In this document: positions 38,356 through 46,611 of the stretch, in pieces
How positions within the stretch are numbered: the stretch's first letter is position 1
How the letters are laid out: every line of letters starts with the position of its first letter
Origin: Reyranella sp.
GTDB taxonomy: Bacteria > Pseudomonadota > Alphaproteobacteria > Reyranellales > Reyranellaceae
Assembly: GCA_029946105.1 (NCBI GenBank)
Contig: JAQSDW010000240.1
Coordinates: forward strand, 22,350-86,349
Length of the DNA: 64,000 nt
Direction of reading: 5' to 3'
Translations under genes and position numbers: made by a program
Notes under the pieces: generated by a model
Seen by the model: only the letters and a program-made list of their open reading frames with translations
Told to the model about the DNA's origin: nothing
Database searches by the model: none

Positions 38356-39393
38356 TCAGGCCTTGGGCGGCGCGTCGGCCCCGTCCTCGTAGACCCCTTC
38401 GACGATATAGATCGGGCGACCCTTGACCTCGAGGAACAGCCGCCCAAGGTACTCGCCGATGATGCCGAGAGACAGGAGCTGGATGGCACCCATCAACAGG
38501 ACGGCGATCAGCAGCGAGGCATAGCCCGGCGTGTCGATGCCCAGGATCAGCACGCGGGTGATGATGAAGATGGCATAGAACACCGCGATGGCCGCGATCA
38601 CCACGCCGACATAGAACCAGGCGCGCAAGGGCGCGGTCGAAAAGCTCACCACGCCGTCCAGCGCGAAGTTCCACAGCCGCCAGTAGTTGAACTTGGTGAT
38701 GCCCGCGGCACGCTCCGGGCGTTCATACGGCACGCCGATCGAGTTGAAGCCGACCCAGGCGAACAGCCCCTTCATGAAGCGGTTGCGTTCGGGAAGCTGG
38801 CGCAGCACCTCGGCGGCGCGCCGGTCGACCAGCCGGAAGTCGCCGACATTGTGCGGGATGCTCACCGGCGACATCAGATTGAACGCCCAGTAGAACCATC
38901 CGGCCGACATGCGCTTGGCGGCGGTATCGGTGAGCCGCGCCGTGCGCACGCCGTAGACGATGTCGTAGCCCTCGCGCCAGCGTGCGATGAACGGCCCGAT
39001 CAGGTCGGGTGGATCCTGCAGGTCGATGTCCATCGGAATGAGAACATCGCCCTTGGCGTGGTCGATGCCGGCGGTGAGGGCGGCCTCCTTGCCGAAGTTG
39101 CGCGACAGGTTGACGATCCTGATATGGCGGTCGGACGCACTTCGGGCGATCAGGCGGGAGAGCGTGTCGTCCTGCGAGCCGTCGTTCACGAAGACGAGCT
39201 CGTAGCGCAGATGGTCGCGCTCCAGCATCGGCACGACGGTGTCGATGAAGAGGTCGATCGAGTCTTCCTCGTCGAAGACCGGGATCACGAGCGAGAGCAG
39301 CGGATTGGCAGGCCGCCGCGACCGCTGTAAGGCAAGCTGGCGCTCCAGCGCTGCGCCGGCAAGCCGCGGGGCGGGGAGGGACGAGTCGGGCAC
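38356..39393 (-). CDS. Family 2 glycosyltransferase, polyprenyl-phosphate type (DPM1/GtrB-like)
   Basis: This 345-residue protein has the GT2 domain: LSLVIPVFDEEDSIDLFI, VNDGSQDDT and the DxD region MDIDLQDPPDL, with KFNYWRLWNFALDGVVSFS close to the membrane. Two transmembrane helices follow at about 260-285 and 295-320. Such enzymes transfer one sugar from UDP or GDP to undecaprenyl phosphate at the inner membrane. The next gene encodes a methyltransferase. The sugar is not indicated. Confidence 0.9.
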   Translation of the reverse strand: MPDSSLPAPRLAGAALERQLALQRSRRPANPLLSLVIPVFDEEDSIDLFIDTVVPMLERDHLRYELVFVNDGSQDDTLSRLIARSASDRHIRIVNLSRNFGKEAALTAGIDHAKGDVLIPMDIDLQDPPDLIGPFIARWREGYDIVYGVRTARLTDTAAKRMSAGWFYWAFNLMSPVSIPHNVGDFRLVDRRAAEVLRQLPERNRFMKGLFAWVGFNSIGVPYERPERAAGITKFNYWRLWNFALDGVVSFSTAPLRAWFYVGVVIAAIAVFYAIFIITRVLILGIDTPGYASLLIAVLLMGAIQLLSLGIIGEYLGRLFLEVKGRPIYIVEGVYEDGADAPPKA

Positions 39394-39418
39394 GAACGAT
39401 GGATCCGTCAGCTCTGCA

Positions 39419-39955
39419 TCAGGTGACAGGCTCGAGGGCGCCGTTCAGGTCCATGATTCCGAGCTCGACGATGAGCTGGGGTTGGCGCGTCTTCGCCTGG
39501 TCGCGGAAGGCGCGCAGCGCCTGGCTGAGCATTTCGGTCTCGTAGGCCTTGTCGGTCTTGATGCGGTCGCCGTAGGCGACGGCGGCGGCGCCGCAATCGC
39601 GGTGCGTCATGCCGATCAGGCGCTTGACGTTGTGAAGCTGCACGGAGATGTCGAGGTTAGCCTCCCAGGCTGCGCGCCATTCCTGGAAAACGGGTGCCAC
39701 CGCCGCGATCGGTCCACCGGCGATGTTGAACTGGCTGTACTTGTTCTGCCAGCCGCGGCTGGTCATGTATTTCCAGGTGTCGGTGGTGAAGCGCGGGTCG
39801 ATGCATTTCATCAGCATCGCCTCGTAGCCTTCGTCGACGGCCAGTGCCGGCGGGGCGGTCGAAGCGACGGCGGCGCCGAGGCCGAGGCCCAAGACCCCGC
39901 GGCGGGAGAGTGCCTGAAGACAGCCGCAGCCGCGATGGTGGAGATGCTTGGTCAT
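39419..39955 (-). CDS. Tat-exported beta-carbonic-anhydrase-like protein
   Basis: The 178 residues carry a Tat-type signal (LSRRGVLGLGLGAAVASTAPP) preceded by a His/Cys-rich stretch HLHHRGCGC. The beta-carbonic anhydrase zinc ligands and dyad are present as C51-I-D53-P-R55 and H118-R-D-C121. The protein is shorter than a normal beta-CA (about 200-220) and lacks some of its helices, so activity is not certain. Its start overlaps the stop of the MaoC gene by 3 bases; the glycosyltransferase follows after 25 bases. Confidence 0.75.
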   Translation of the reverse strand: MTKHLHHRGCGCLQALSRRGVLGLGLGAAVASTAPPALAVDEGYEAMLMKCIDPRFTTDTWKYMTSRGWQNKYSQFNIAGGPIAAVAPVFQEWRAAWEANLDISVQLHNVKRLIGMTHRDCGAAAVAYGDRIKTDKAYETEMLSQALRAFRDQAKTRQPQLIVELGIMDLNGALEPVT

Positions 39956-40800
39956 CGAAACGTCGCCTTTCCTTGCTGCGCCAGTCCCCCCTTGGGATCG
40001 GCGATCCAGGTCGTCACCGAGCCGTCGACTTCACGACGGGCCTGCACCGAGAAGGCGGGGCCGGAGAACACCGGCGAGAGCGCGCGGAACTCGAAACTCC
40101 TCACGACTCTATCCGGGTGGGCCCGGCGCGCCAACTCGATCTGCAGCATGCCCAGCAGGGGCCCGTGCACGATCAGCCCGGGATAGCCTTCGACGCCGGT
40201 GACGTAGGGTTGGTCGTAATGGATGCGATGGCCGTTGAAGGTGAGCGCCGAAAAACGGAACAGCAGGACCGGGTCGGGGACGATGGTCCTGGTCCAGGTG
40301 GCATCGGTCGGCGCCGGCCTCGGGTCCTTGGGCTTCTCGCCCGGCCTCGCTGCCTCGCGATAGACGATGTCGTGCTCCTCGACGAACGAGGAGCCGCGCG
40401 GGCCCGAGATCGTGTGCTGCACGGTGACGAAAACCATGCTGCCGGTCGACCCGCTCTTGGGCTCGACCGACTTGATGGTCGAGGTGCGCGCGATCGCCTC
40501 GCCGACGCGCACCGGCTCACCGTCGAAGCTGAACCGGCTGCCGGCCCACATGCGCCGGGGCAGCGGCACCGGGGGCAGGAAATCACCGCGTTCGGCATGG
40601 CCGTCGCCGCCGATCTTGGATTGCAGTGCCGTATCGAGGAAATAGAGCCAGTGCCAGAGCGGTGGCAGGGTATCGCCGTTTCGCGGGTCGGGGTCGTTCT
40701 CGTCGAATGTGGCGGCCAGCGCCCGCACCGGGAAAGGAGCCGCCAGATCCTCCATGGTCTGGGTCCGGCCGACCCAGTCTTTCAGTTTTTCCAGCGACAT
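39952..40800 (-). CDS. MaoC/HTD2-type hydratase (mesaconyl-C4-CoA hydratase-like)
   Basis: The ATG at 40800 gives 282 residues with two hot-dog domains. The first has PLWHWLYFLDTALQSKIG and LPRRMWAGSRFSFDGEP, typical of the group named itaconyl- or mesaconyl-C4-CoA hydratase. The second has the hydratase motif in FNGHRIHYDQPYVTGVEGYPGLIVHG. It adds water across an enoyl-CoA. It starts the leftward four-gene unit and is divergent from the zeta gene (109 bases). Its relation to the carbonic-anhydrase-like and glycosyltransferase genes is unclear. Confidence 0.85.
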   Translation of the reverse strand: MSLEKLKDWVGRTQTMEDLAAPFPVRALAATFDENDPDPRNGDTLPPLWHWLYFLDTALQSKIGGDGHAERGDFLPPVPLPRRMWAGSRFSFDGEPVRVGEAIARTSTIKSVEPKSGSTGSMVFVTVQHTISGPRGSSFVEEHDIVYREAARPGEKPKDPRPAPTDATWTRTIVPDPVLLFRFSALTFNGHRIHYDQPYVTGVEGYPGLIVHGPLLGMLQIELARRAHPDRVVRSFEFRALSPVFSGPAFSVQARREVDGSVTTWIADPKGGLAQQGKATFR

Positions 40801-40909
40801 ATCTTGATTTCCTCTGCGGGCGTGGGACTTTGCCACTGCCAACGCGGGGTGGAAAGACCGCGTTGTCGTCGCTATATACCGACACGATGAGCCCAAACCG
40901 GAGCGACCG

Positions 40910-41236
40910 ATGACGAGTTTTAGCGATCGCGAGAAATCCTTCGAAAAGAAGTTCGAAAAGGACCAGGAACTGCAGTTCAAGGTCACTGCGCGGCGCAACA
41001 AGCTTCTCGGCCTGTGGGCCGCCGGCGAGATGGGCAAGAGCGGGGCCGACGCCGAGGCCTATGCCAAGGAAGTGGTCTTGGCGGATTTCGAGAAGCCGGG
41101 CGATTCCGATGTCATCGAAAAGCTGGTCAAGGACTTCGCAGCGGCCGGCAAGCCGACCGGGGAGCACGCCATCCGCAAGCAGTCCGAGCGGCTGGCCGAG
41201 GAAGCCAAGAAGCAGCTCATGACGGAGACGCACTAG
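40910..41236 (+). CDS. ATP synthase F1 subunit zeta (DUF1476), natural ATPase inhibitor
   Basis: The 108 residues begin MTSFSDREKSFEKKFEKDQE, followed by LQFKVTARRNKLLGLWAAGE, the signature of the alphaproteobacterial zeta protein. In Paracoccus it inserts its N-terminus into F1 and blocks ATP hydrolysis. The fold is a four-helix bundle. It is convergent with purB, with 9 bases between stops. Confidence 0.93.
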   Translation: MTSFSDREKSFEKKFEKDQELQFKVTARRNKLLGLWAAGEMGKSGADAEAYAKEVVLADFEKPGDSDVIEKLVKDFAAAGKPTGEHAIRKQSERLAEEAKKQLMTETH

Positions 41237-41245
41237 GCGTCTCCG

Positions 41246-42658
41246 CTATTTCTTGGCGAGTGTGCCGGCGAGGCCTGTGTAGGTTTCGGGACGAAGATTC
41301 CTGAGCCGTGCCTTCATCTCCGGGCTGATATCGAGGCCGTCGATGAAGGTGGCGAGATCTTCCAGCGTGACCTGCTTGCCGCGCGTGAGAGCTTTCAGTT
41401 TCTCATACGGCATCTCGACGTTGGCGACGCGGAGGACCGTCTGTATCGCTTCGGCGAGGACCTCGGGGTGTTCCTTGAGTGCCTCGCGAAGTGCCGGTTC
41501 ATTCACGCTTATCTTGCCGAAGCCGCGCATGAGCGCGCCATAGCCGATCAGCGAATGCCCGAACGCGGTGCCAAAAGTGCGGGCCACGGTGGAGTCCGAG
41601 AGATCGCGCTGCAAGCGTGAAACCGGCATCTTTCTCGAGAGATGTTCGAAAAGCGCATTGGCGACGCCGAAATTTCCTTCGGCATTCTCGAAATCTATCG
41701 GATTCACCTTGTGCGGCATGGCCGACGAGCCGATCTCGCCTTCTTTCGGCTTCTGCGTGACCCACCCGTCCGAGATGTACCGCCACATGTCCTGCGACAG
41801 ATCGAGGAGGATTGTATTGATGCGGCGGAGATTGTCGAACATCTCCGCATAGGTGTCATGCGGCTCTATCTGGGTCGTTACCTCGTTCAACGCGAGGCGG
41901 ACGAGACGTTCCTTGCTCGCGCCATTTGCATTCAGGACCTCCGCAAAAGTGTGCGCGAAAGCAAGCCAATCGATTTGTGGAAGGGCAACCATCTGGGCGT
42001 TGTAGTTGCCGGACGGCCCACCCCACTTCATGAGGACGGAACGGCTCTTGAGGGGCGTGATTTGCCTTTCGAGACGCGTCGCGAAGACGTTCATTTCCTT
42101 GCCGAAAGTCGTGGGAGTAGCACTCTGGCCATGGGTGCGTGCGAGCATGGCGGTATCGGCATGCGCCCGGGCGAGATCGGTGATCGCGCTCACCACCTTA
42201 TGGAGTGCGGGCAGCATGACCCCTTCGAGTGCCCCGCGAAGGGCAAGCGCGTGAGCGGTGCTGTTCACATCCTCCGAGGTGAGGGCGAAGTGCGCCCACT
42301 CGAGCACGTCGGCGAGGCTCGTGTCCTTGAGCTTGAGCTTGATGAAATATTCGACAGCCTTCACATCGTGATTCGTCGCCGGAATATCACCGTGGCCCTC
42401 GCGCTCGATCTTTCTGACGAGCTGTGCCTCTTCGACGGAGATATTTGGCAGCGCCCGAAGCATCGCTGTTTCGTCGGCTGCAAGCGGGCGCATCCCGACA
42501 CCCGTTGTCCGGGAAAGTGCGGCGAGATACTCACACTCGACAACAAGGCGCATTTTTATGAGCGCATATTCGCTGAAATAAGCCGCAAGTGCTTCGGTGG
42601 TCGCGCGATAGCGGCCATCGACGGGACTTATGGCGGTGAGCGATTCGAGGGGAATCAT
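41246..42658 (-). CDS. purB: Adenylosuccinate lyase PurB (E. coli-type long form)
   Basis: The ATG at 42658 gives 470 residues. The enzyme removes fumarate from SAICAR and from adenylosuccinate. The start MIPLESLTAISPVDGRYR and the signature SSAMPHKVNPIDFENAEGN match the Escherichia coli-type PurB, not the shorter form usual in alphaproteobacteria. Hand counts of three separate 60-base stretches each give 34 G+C (57%), well below neighbouring genes (over 70% in the adjacent HAD gene stretch counted). Together this suggests acquisition from another lineage. It is divergent from the HAD phosphatase gene. Confidence 0.95.
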   Translation of the reverse strand: MIPLESLTAISPVDGRYRATTEALAAYFSEYALIKMRLVVECEYLAALSRTTGVGMRPLAADETAMLRALPNISVEEAQLVRKIEREGHGDIPATNHDVKAVEYFIKLKLKDTSLADVLEWAHFALTSEDVNSTAHALALRGALEGVMLPALHKVVSAITDLARAHADTAMLARTHGQSATPTTFGKEMNVFATRLERQITPLKSRSVLMKWGGPSGNYNAQMVALPQIDWLAFAHTFAEVLNANGASKERLVRLALNEVTTQIEPHDTYAEMFDNLRRINTILLDLSQDMWRYISDGWVTQKPKEGEIGSSAMPHKVNPIDFENAEGNFGVANALFEHLSRKMPVSRLQRDLSDSTVARTFGTAFGHSLIGYGALMRGFGKISVNEPALREALKEHPEVLAEAIQTVLRVANVEMPYEKLKALTRGKQVTLEDLATFIDGLDISPEMKARLRNLRPETYTGLAGTLAKK

Positions 42659-42713
42659 GTGCGGGCTTTTAGCCCCAAAGCGTGGCCGACACCATGTTAA
42701 GAAGTGTCCCACC

Positions 42714-43529
42714 ATGATGATCCCGCTCGCGGCCTGTCCCCGCGCCACCCTGTCGGCCGTCAAAGGCGTGCTGACCGATATCGACGAGACCGTGTCCACC
42801 GAGGGCCGCCTCACCGCCGATGCCTATGGTGCGCTGGAGGCGTTGAAGAAGGCGGGACTGCTGGTCGTTCCGGTCACCGGCCGGCCGGCCGGCTGGTGCG
42901 ACCATATCGCCCGCTTCTGGCCGGTCGACGCCGTGGTGGGCGAGAATGGCGCCTTCTGGATGTGGCACGATGCCAAGGGTGACACCGGGGCCGAGGGAAA
43001 GCTCCGGACGCGCTTCATCCAGTCCGAGACCGAGCGGGCGGACGGCCGCCGCCGGCTGGAGTTGATCCGTGCCCAGGTGCTGCGCGAGGTGCCCGGCGTG
43101 GGCATCGCTTCGGACCAGCCCTATCGCGTAGCCGATCTGGCCGTCGATTTCCGCGAGGACGTGCCGCCGCTGGCGCCGGCCGACATCCAGCGCATCGTCG
43201 CCATCTTCGAGCGTCAGGGCGCGCATGCCAAGGTGAGTTCGATCCACGTCAACGGCTGGTTCGGCGATTACGACAAGCTCACCACCAGCCGGCTTATGAT
43301 GCGCGAGCTGTTCGGCATCGACCTCGATGCCGAGCGCGAGCGCTACGTGTTCACCGGCGACTCGCCCAACGATGCGCCGATGTTCGGCTATTTCCCCAAC
43401 GCCGTCGGCATGGCCAACGTGGGCGACTTCACCGGCCGCCTGGAACACCAGCCGCGTTGGGTGACGGCGGCGCGCTCGGGCGCCGGCTTCGTCGAGCTCG
43501 CCCGCGCCCTCCTGGACGCACGGCGCTAG
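42714..43529 (+). CDS. HAD-IIB family phosphatase (Cof/MPGP-like)
   Basis: The ATG at 42714 (or the next ATG) gives 271 residues. HAD motifs are visible: LTDIDETVST (nucleophile D22 and D24), VPVTGRPAGW (motif II), DKLTT (lysine, motif III) and FTGDSPNDAPMF (motif IV). The C2B cap lies between, as in sucrose- or mannosyl-phosphoglycerate phosphatases. The substrate is unknown. Its stop shares CTAG with the convergent secreted-protein gene. Confidence 0.87.
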   Translation: MMIPLAACPRATLSAVKGVLTDIDETVSTEGRLTADAYGALEALKKAGLLVVPVTGRPAGWCDHIARFWPVDAVVGENGAFWMWHDAKGDTGAEGKLRTRFIQSETERADGRRRLELIRAQVLREVPGVGIASDQPYRVADLAVDFREDVPPLAPADIQRIVAIFERQGAHAKVSSIHVNGWFGDYDKLTTSRLMMRELFGIDLDAERERYVFTGDSPNDAPMFGYFPNAVGMANVGDFTGRLEHQPRWVTAARSGAGFVELARALLDARR

Positions 43530-44164
43530 CGCTGTGTCGGGCTGACCAGCAGCGAGCCGTAGTAGGTCACGCTGTCGGCCTGGCTCCAGACGCCCATGGG
43601 GCCGGCCTGGGGCAATGTCCGGTCGGTGGCGCTGAACAGGGATGTGCCGTCCAGCATCACCTCGAAGCGGTCCGCGATCGCGATCACTCTCAGCGAATGC
43701 CACTTGCCGCTCTCGACCGGGACCTCCTTGCCGCCAACCTGGCGCCGCTTGCCTTTTTCCATGCGGTAGAGCCGGACCGAGTTGTCGAGCGCGCTCACCC
43801 GGATGACGTAATAGTCGTTGGCGCTCTGGGCGCGGAAGATGAAGCCGCCGACGCGCTCGCGGACGCCCGACACGGGCTTGAAGCGCAGCGTGGCGTCGAG
43901 GTCGCGCGCCACCGCCTGCTCGTTGATGCAGAGCGGGAAGCGCGAGTCGGTAGGGTCGGCCGCGGTCTCGGCCAATACCCAGCCGCTCGGCCCCTCGGGA
44001 TCGGCGATGGCTTGCCAGGAGGCCGGGCGGCCGATTCCGGTCATGCCCTGGGTGCAGGCGACGCGGCCATCAGGCGTGATGAGGGGGACCAGCAGCTGGG
44101 CCGACGCGGGCATCGCGAGGAAGGTCGAAACCAGGAGAAGCGGGGCGAAAAATGAGAAGCGCAT
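43526..44164 (-). CDS. Secreted protein with concanavalin-like (DUF1080-type) fold
   Basis: The ATG at 44164 gives 212 residues with a signal peptide (about 1-22, ending MPASAQ). The mature part has beta-strands and phrases typical of laminin-G/DUF1080 proteins: GGFIFRAQSANDYYVIRVSA, GKWHSLRVIAIADRFEVMLDG and GPMGVWSQADSVTYYG. These domains bind sugars or other polymers or are structural. No catalytic residues are evident. It is divergent from the FAH gene, with 113 bases between. Confidence 0.75.
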   Translation of the reverse strand: MRFSFFAPLLLVSTFLAMPASAQLLVPLITPDGRVACTQGMTGIGRPASWQAIADPEGPSGWVLAETAADPTDSRFPLCINEQAVARDLDATLRFKPVSGVRERVGGFIFRAQSANDYYVIRVSALDNSVRLYRMEKGKRRQVGGKEVPVESGKWHSLRVIAIADRFEVMLDGTSLFSATDRTLPQAGPMGVWSQADSVTYYGSLLVSPTQR

Positions 44165-44277
44165 GCCGCATCCTAGCAAACGCGGCAGCACTTGACCGCC
44201 AACGCTTGACCACTCGTGTCGGAGGGAGGAGTTTAAGCCCCGGCCACATTTTGGGCGAAATTCGAAGGGGGAAGCAC

Positions 44278-45150
44278 ATGCGTCTTTGCACAATCATGAG
44301 CGGCGGCAAGGCCGTCGTCGGCGTCAAGATGGGCGACGGCAAGATCGTCGATCTCAGCAAGCAGATGCCGCGCGGACCGAAGTCGGTGGTCGAAATCCTG
44401 GCCGGCGGCAAGGCGGTCCAGGCGGCCGTCGCCAAGGCCTGCGCCAAGCCCAAGGCCGGCGCCACGGTGTCGGAGAAGTCGGCCAAGTACCTGACGCCGA
44501 TTCCCAGCCCCGGCAAGATTCTCTGCATCGGTCTCAACTACCGCAAACATGCCGAGGAGACCGGCAGCCCGATCCCGACCTATCCGGTGGTGTTCACGCG
44601 CTTCAACAACACGCTGGTGCCGCACAACGGCAAGATGCTGTCGACGAGCCATTCCGACCAGTACGACTGGGAGGCCGAGCTCGCCGTCGTCATCGCCAAG
44701 AAGTGCCGCAATGTGGCGAAGTCGAAGGCCCTCTCCGTGATCGGCGGCTATGCCTGCTTCAACGACGGCTCGATCCGCGATTGGCAGCGCAAGTCGGGCG
44801 GCCAGTTCACGCTCGGCAAGAACTTCGACGCCACTGGCGGCTTCGGCCCCGACATCGTGACGCCCGACGAACTGCCCAAGGGCGGCGCGCCGCTGCGCAT
44901 CATGACCCGTGTCAACGGCGTCACCATGCAGGACAGCAGCACCGACGACCTGATCTTCGACGTGCCGACCCTGATCCACGAGTTGAGCAAAGTCATGACC
45001 CTCGAGCCGGGCGACGTCATCATCACCGGCACGCCCTCGGGCGTGGCCATGGCGCGCAAGCCGCCGAACTGGCTGAAGCCGGGCGACGTCTGCGAAATCG
45101 AGATCGAGAAGATCGGCGTGCTGCGCAACCCGATTGCGAAGGGCGCCTAG
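44278..45150 (+). CDS. Fumarylacetoacetate hydrolase (FAH) family enzyme
   Basis: The ATG at 44278 with AAGGGGGAA upstream gives 290 residues. The FAH domain starts near 80: ILCIGLNYRKHAEETG, YDWEAELAVVIAKK (metal ligands E132 and E134), GYACFNDGSIRDWQ (D163) and ITGTPSGVAMARKPP. Family members cleave C-C bonds in beta-diketo acids, decarboxylate or isomerise in aromatic or sugar-acid catabolism; the exact reaction is not indicated. The EthD-like gene follows 64 bases later in the same direction. Confidence 0.9.
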   Translation: MRLCTIMSGGKAVVGVKMGDGKIVDLSKQMPRGPKSVVEILAGGKAVQAAVAKACAKPKAGATVSEKSAKYLTPIPSPGKILCIGLNYRKHAEETGSPIPTYPVVFTRFNNTLVPHNGKMLSTSHSDQYDWEAELAVVIAKKCRNVAKSKALSVIGGYACFNDGSIRDWQRKSGGQFTLGKNFDATGGFGPDIVTPDELPKGGAPLRIMTRVNGVTMQDSSTDDLIFDVPTLIHELSKVMTLEPGDVIITGTPSGVAMARKPPNWLKPGDVCEIEIEKIGVLRNPIAKGA

Positions 45151-45214
45151 CAGATCGTGCGGGGAGGCTGGCGCGCGACGCCAGCCTCTCCGGCATTCTT
45201 TGCCGACGGGTCAC

Positions 45215-45916
45215 ATGTCCGGACGTCCGCTCATCATGGTGTCTTTCCGGCTCGACGTGGAGCAGGAAGCGCCGTTCAGCGAATTCTACAATCACCGCTA
45301 CATTCCCGACCTAATTCGCGGCGTGCCCGGTATCGAGGCGGCCTGGCGCTACCAGGAGCACCACGTCGCCGGATCACTCAAGTACTACCGCAAGCAGTTC
45401 CTCACCCTCTTCGCGTGCGGGTCCCGACAGGACGCCGGGCGGGTGCTCTCGGCGATCGAGGCACGGCCGGCGCCCGAGCTGCAGGAATGGCAGGCGCGTG
45501 CCATGCACGATGTCGAGCCGCCTTGCCTCTACGTCGAGCGCTGGGCCCATCCGCGAAAGCCGATTGACGGCGACTTCGCCGGCCGGCCCTTCTTCATGGT
45601 GAGCGTCGAGTTGGCCGCCGGCCAGGAGCAGCGGTTCAACGACTGGTACGAGCAGGACTACCTGCCCAAGAACGTGGCCGATGTCCCGTCGTGGGCGGCC
45701 TGCCGCCGCTACAGCAGCGTCGGGCGCCAGCCCACGCGGCATCATGCGATCTACGAGGCCGCCGATCTGGGAGGCCTCGACACCAGCCTCGAGGCGATGC
45801 GCGCGCCCTTCCGGCTGGCCCAGAACATGGCGTGGAAGCAATGGGACTCGGGCGAGCGCCCGGCGTTCACCTGGGAAGACGCCGCCACCTTCAAGCCGAT
45901 CTTCCGCACGCCCTGA
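45215..45916 (+). CDS. Tandem EthD/ABM-like dimeric alpha-beta barrel protein
   Basis: This 233-residue protein consists of two similar halves. Residues 6-46 (LIMVSFRLDVEQEAPFSEFY, then NHRYIPDLIRGVPG) align without gaps, at an offset of 120, with residues 126-166 (FFMVSVELAAGQEQRFNDWY, then EQDYLPKNVADVPS). The pattern is that of small ferredoxin-like oxygenase or cyclase domains (EthD, ABM), which normally dimerise; here two are fused. Its role is unknown. It lies after the FAH gene and may act in the same catabolic route. Confidence 0.7.
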   Translation: MSGRPLIMVSFRLDVEQEAPFSEFYNHRYIPDLIRGVPGIEAAWRYQEHHVAGSLKYYRKQFLTLFACGSRQDAGRVLSAIEARPAPELQEWQARAMHDVEPPCLYVERWAHPRKPIDGDFAGRPFFMVSVELAAGQEQRFNDWYEQDYLPKNVADVPSWAACRRYSSVGRQPTRHHAIYEAADLGGLDTSLEAMRAPFRLAQNMAWKQWDSGERPAFTWEDAATFKPIFRTP

Positions 45917-45941
45917 CGGCGGAGATTCGCCTGGCCTATTG

Positions 45942-46586
45942 TCAGGCGGGCGACCGGCGCGGCAGATGCGGCAGGCCGCCCAGCATCAGACGCGTCGCGA
46001 ATTCCGTGGCGCCGGCGGGATCGACCGGATCGCGCGCGACCATGACCACCGAGACTTCGAAAGCGATGCCGGCCAGCGACGCCGCCAGATAGGAGACGTC
46101 GACATTGGGCAGCACGCCCTGGGCGATGGCGGCGCGGATGTCCTCGTTCAGCGCCAGCGCTAGGGCCCGCACGTCGGGCTTGTCGAGCAGCGTGCGAATG
46201 GCGGTGAAGTTCTTCTGCGCCATCGCCAGCAGTTCGGGATCCTCGACGATGAAGTCGAAATAGACCGCGTAGTGCTTGCGGCAGAACTCCTCGGCGGTGC
46301 GTGCCTGGCCGCGGCCCTGGCGGTGGCGCTTCAGCAGCTCGCCCGTCAGTTCGCCCACCACGGCCTCGAAGATCTCGTCCTTGTCCTTGAAGTAGTTGTA
46401 GAAGGTGCCCGAGGCGAGGTCGGTGCGGCGCACGATGTCGCGCACGCTGGCCGCACCCGATCCCATTTCGGCGAACACCGCGCGCGCGGCCTTGAGCAGC
46501 GCCGTGCGGTTCTCCGCCTTGTTCTGCTCGCGCCGGCCCGAGCGTTCGCCGCGCGGGTCGGTGGAGGCGGAGGTGTCTTCGTTCAT
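45942..46586 (-). CDS. TetR-family transcriptional regulator
   Basis: The ATG at 46586 gives 214 residues. The N-terminal helix-turn-helix is at about 25-70 (ALLKAARAVFAEMGSGAASV, then RDIVRRTDLASGTFYNYFKD), and a ligand domain follows. It is 25 bases downstream of the esterase gene and in the same direction, so it may regulate that gene and itself. Confidence 0.9.
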   Translation of the reverse strand: MNEDTSASTDPRGERSGRREQNKAENRTALLKAARAVFAEMGSGAASVRDIVRRTDLASGTFYNYFKDKDEIFEAVVGELTGELLKRHRQGRGQARTAEEFCRKHYAVYFDFIVEDPELLAMAQKNFTAIRTLLDKPDVRALALALNEDIRAAIAQGVLPNVDVSYLAASLAGIAFEVSVVMVARDPVDPAGATEFATRLMLGGLPHLPRRSPA

Positions 46587-46611
46587 TTCAGCGATTCCCG
46601 TCGTTCCCGTC

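Noticed and set aside
40910..41236. A promoter or frameshift linking the zeta gene to purB
   Set aside because: The genes are convergent with 9 bases between the stops; no shared unit is possible.
44191..44211. Two CTTGACC copies 14 bases apart upstream of the FAH gene as tandem -35 boxes
   Set aside because: No -10-like sequence lies at 16-18 bases from either copy, so a promoter cannot be supported.
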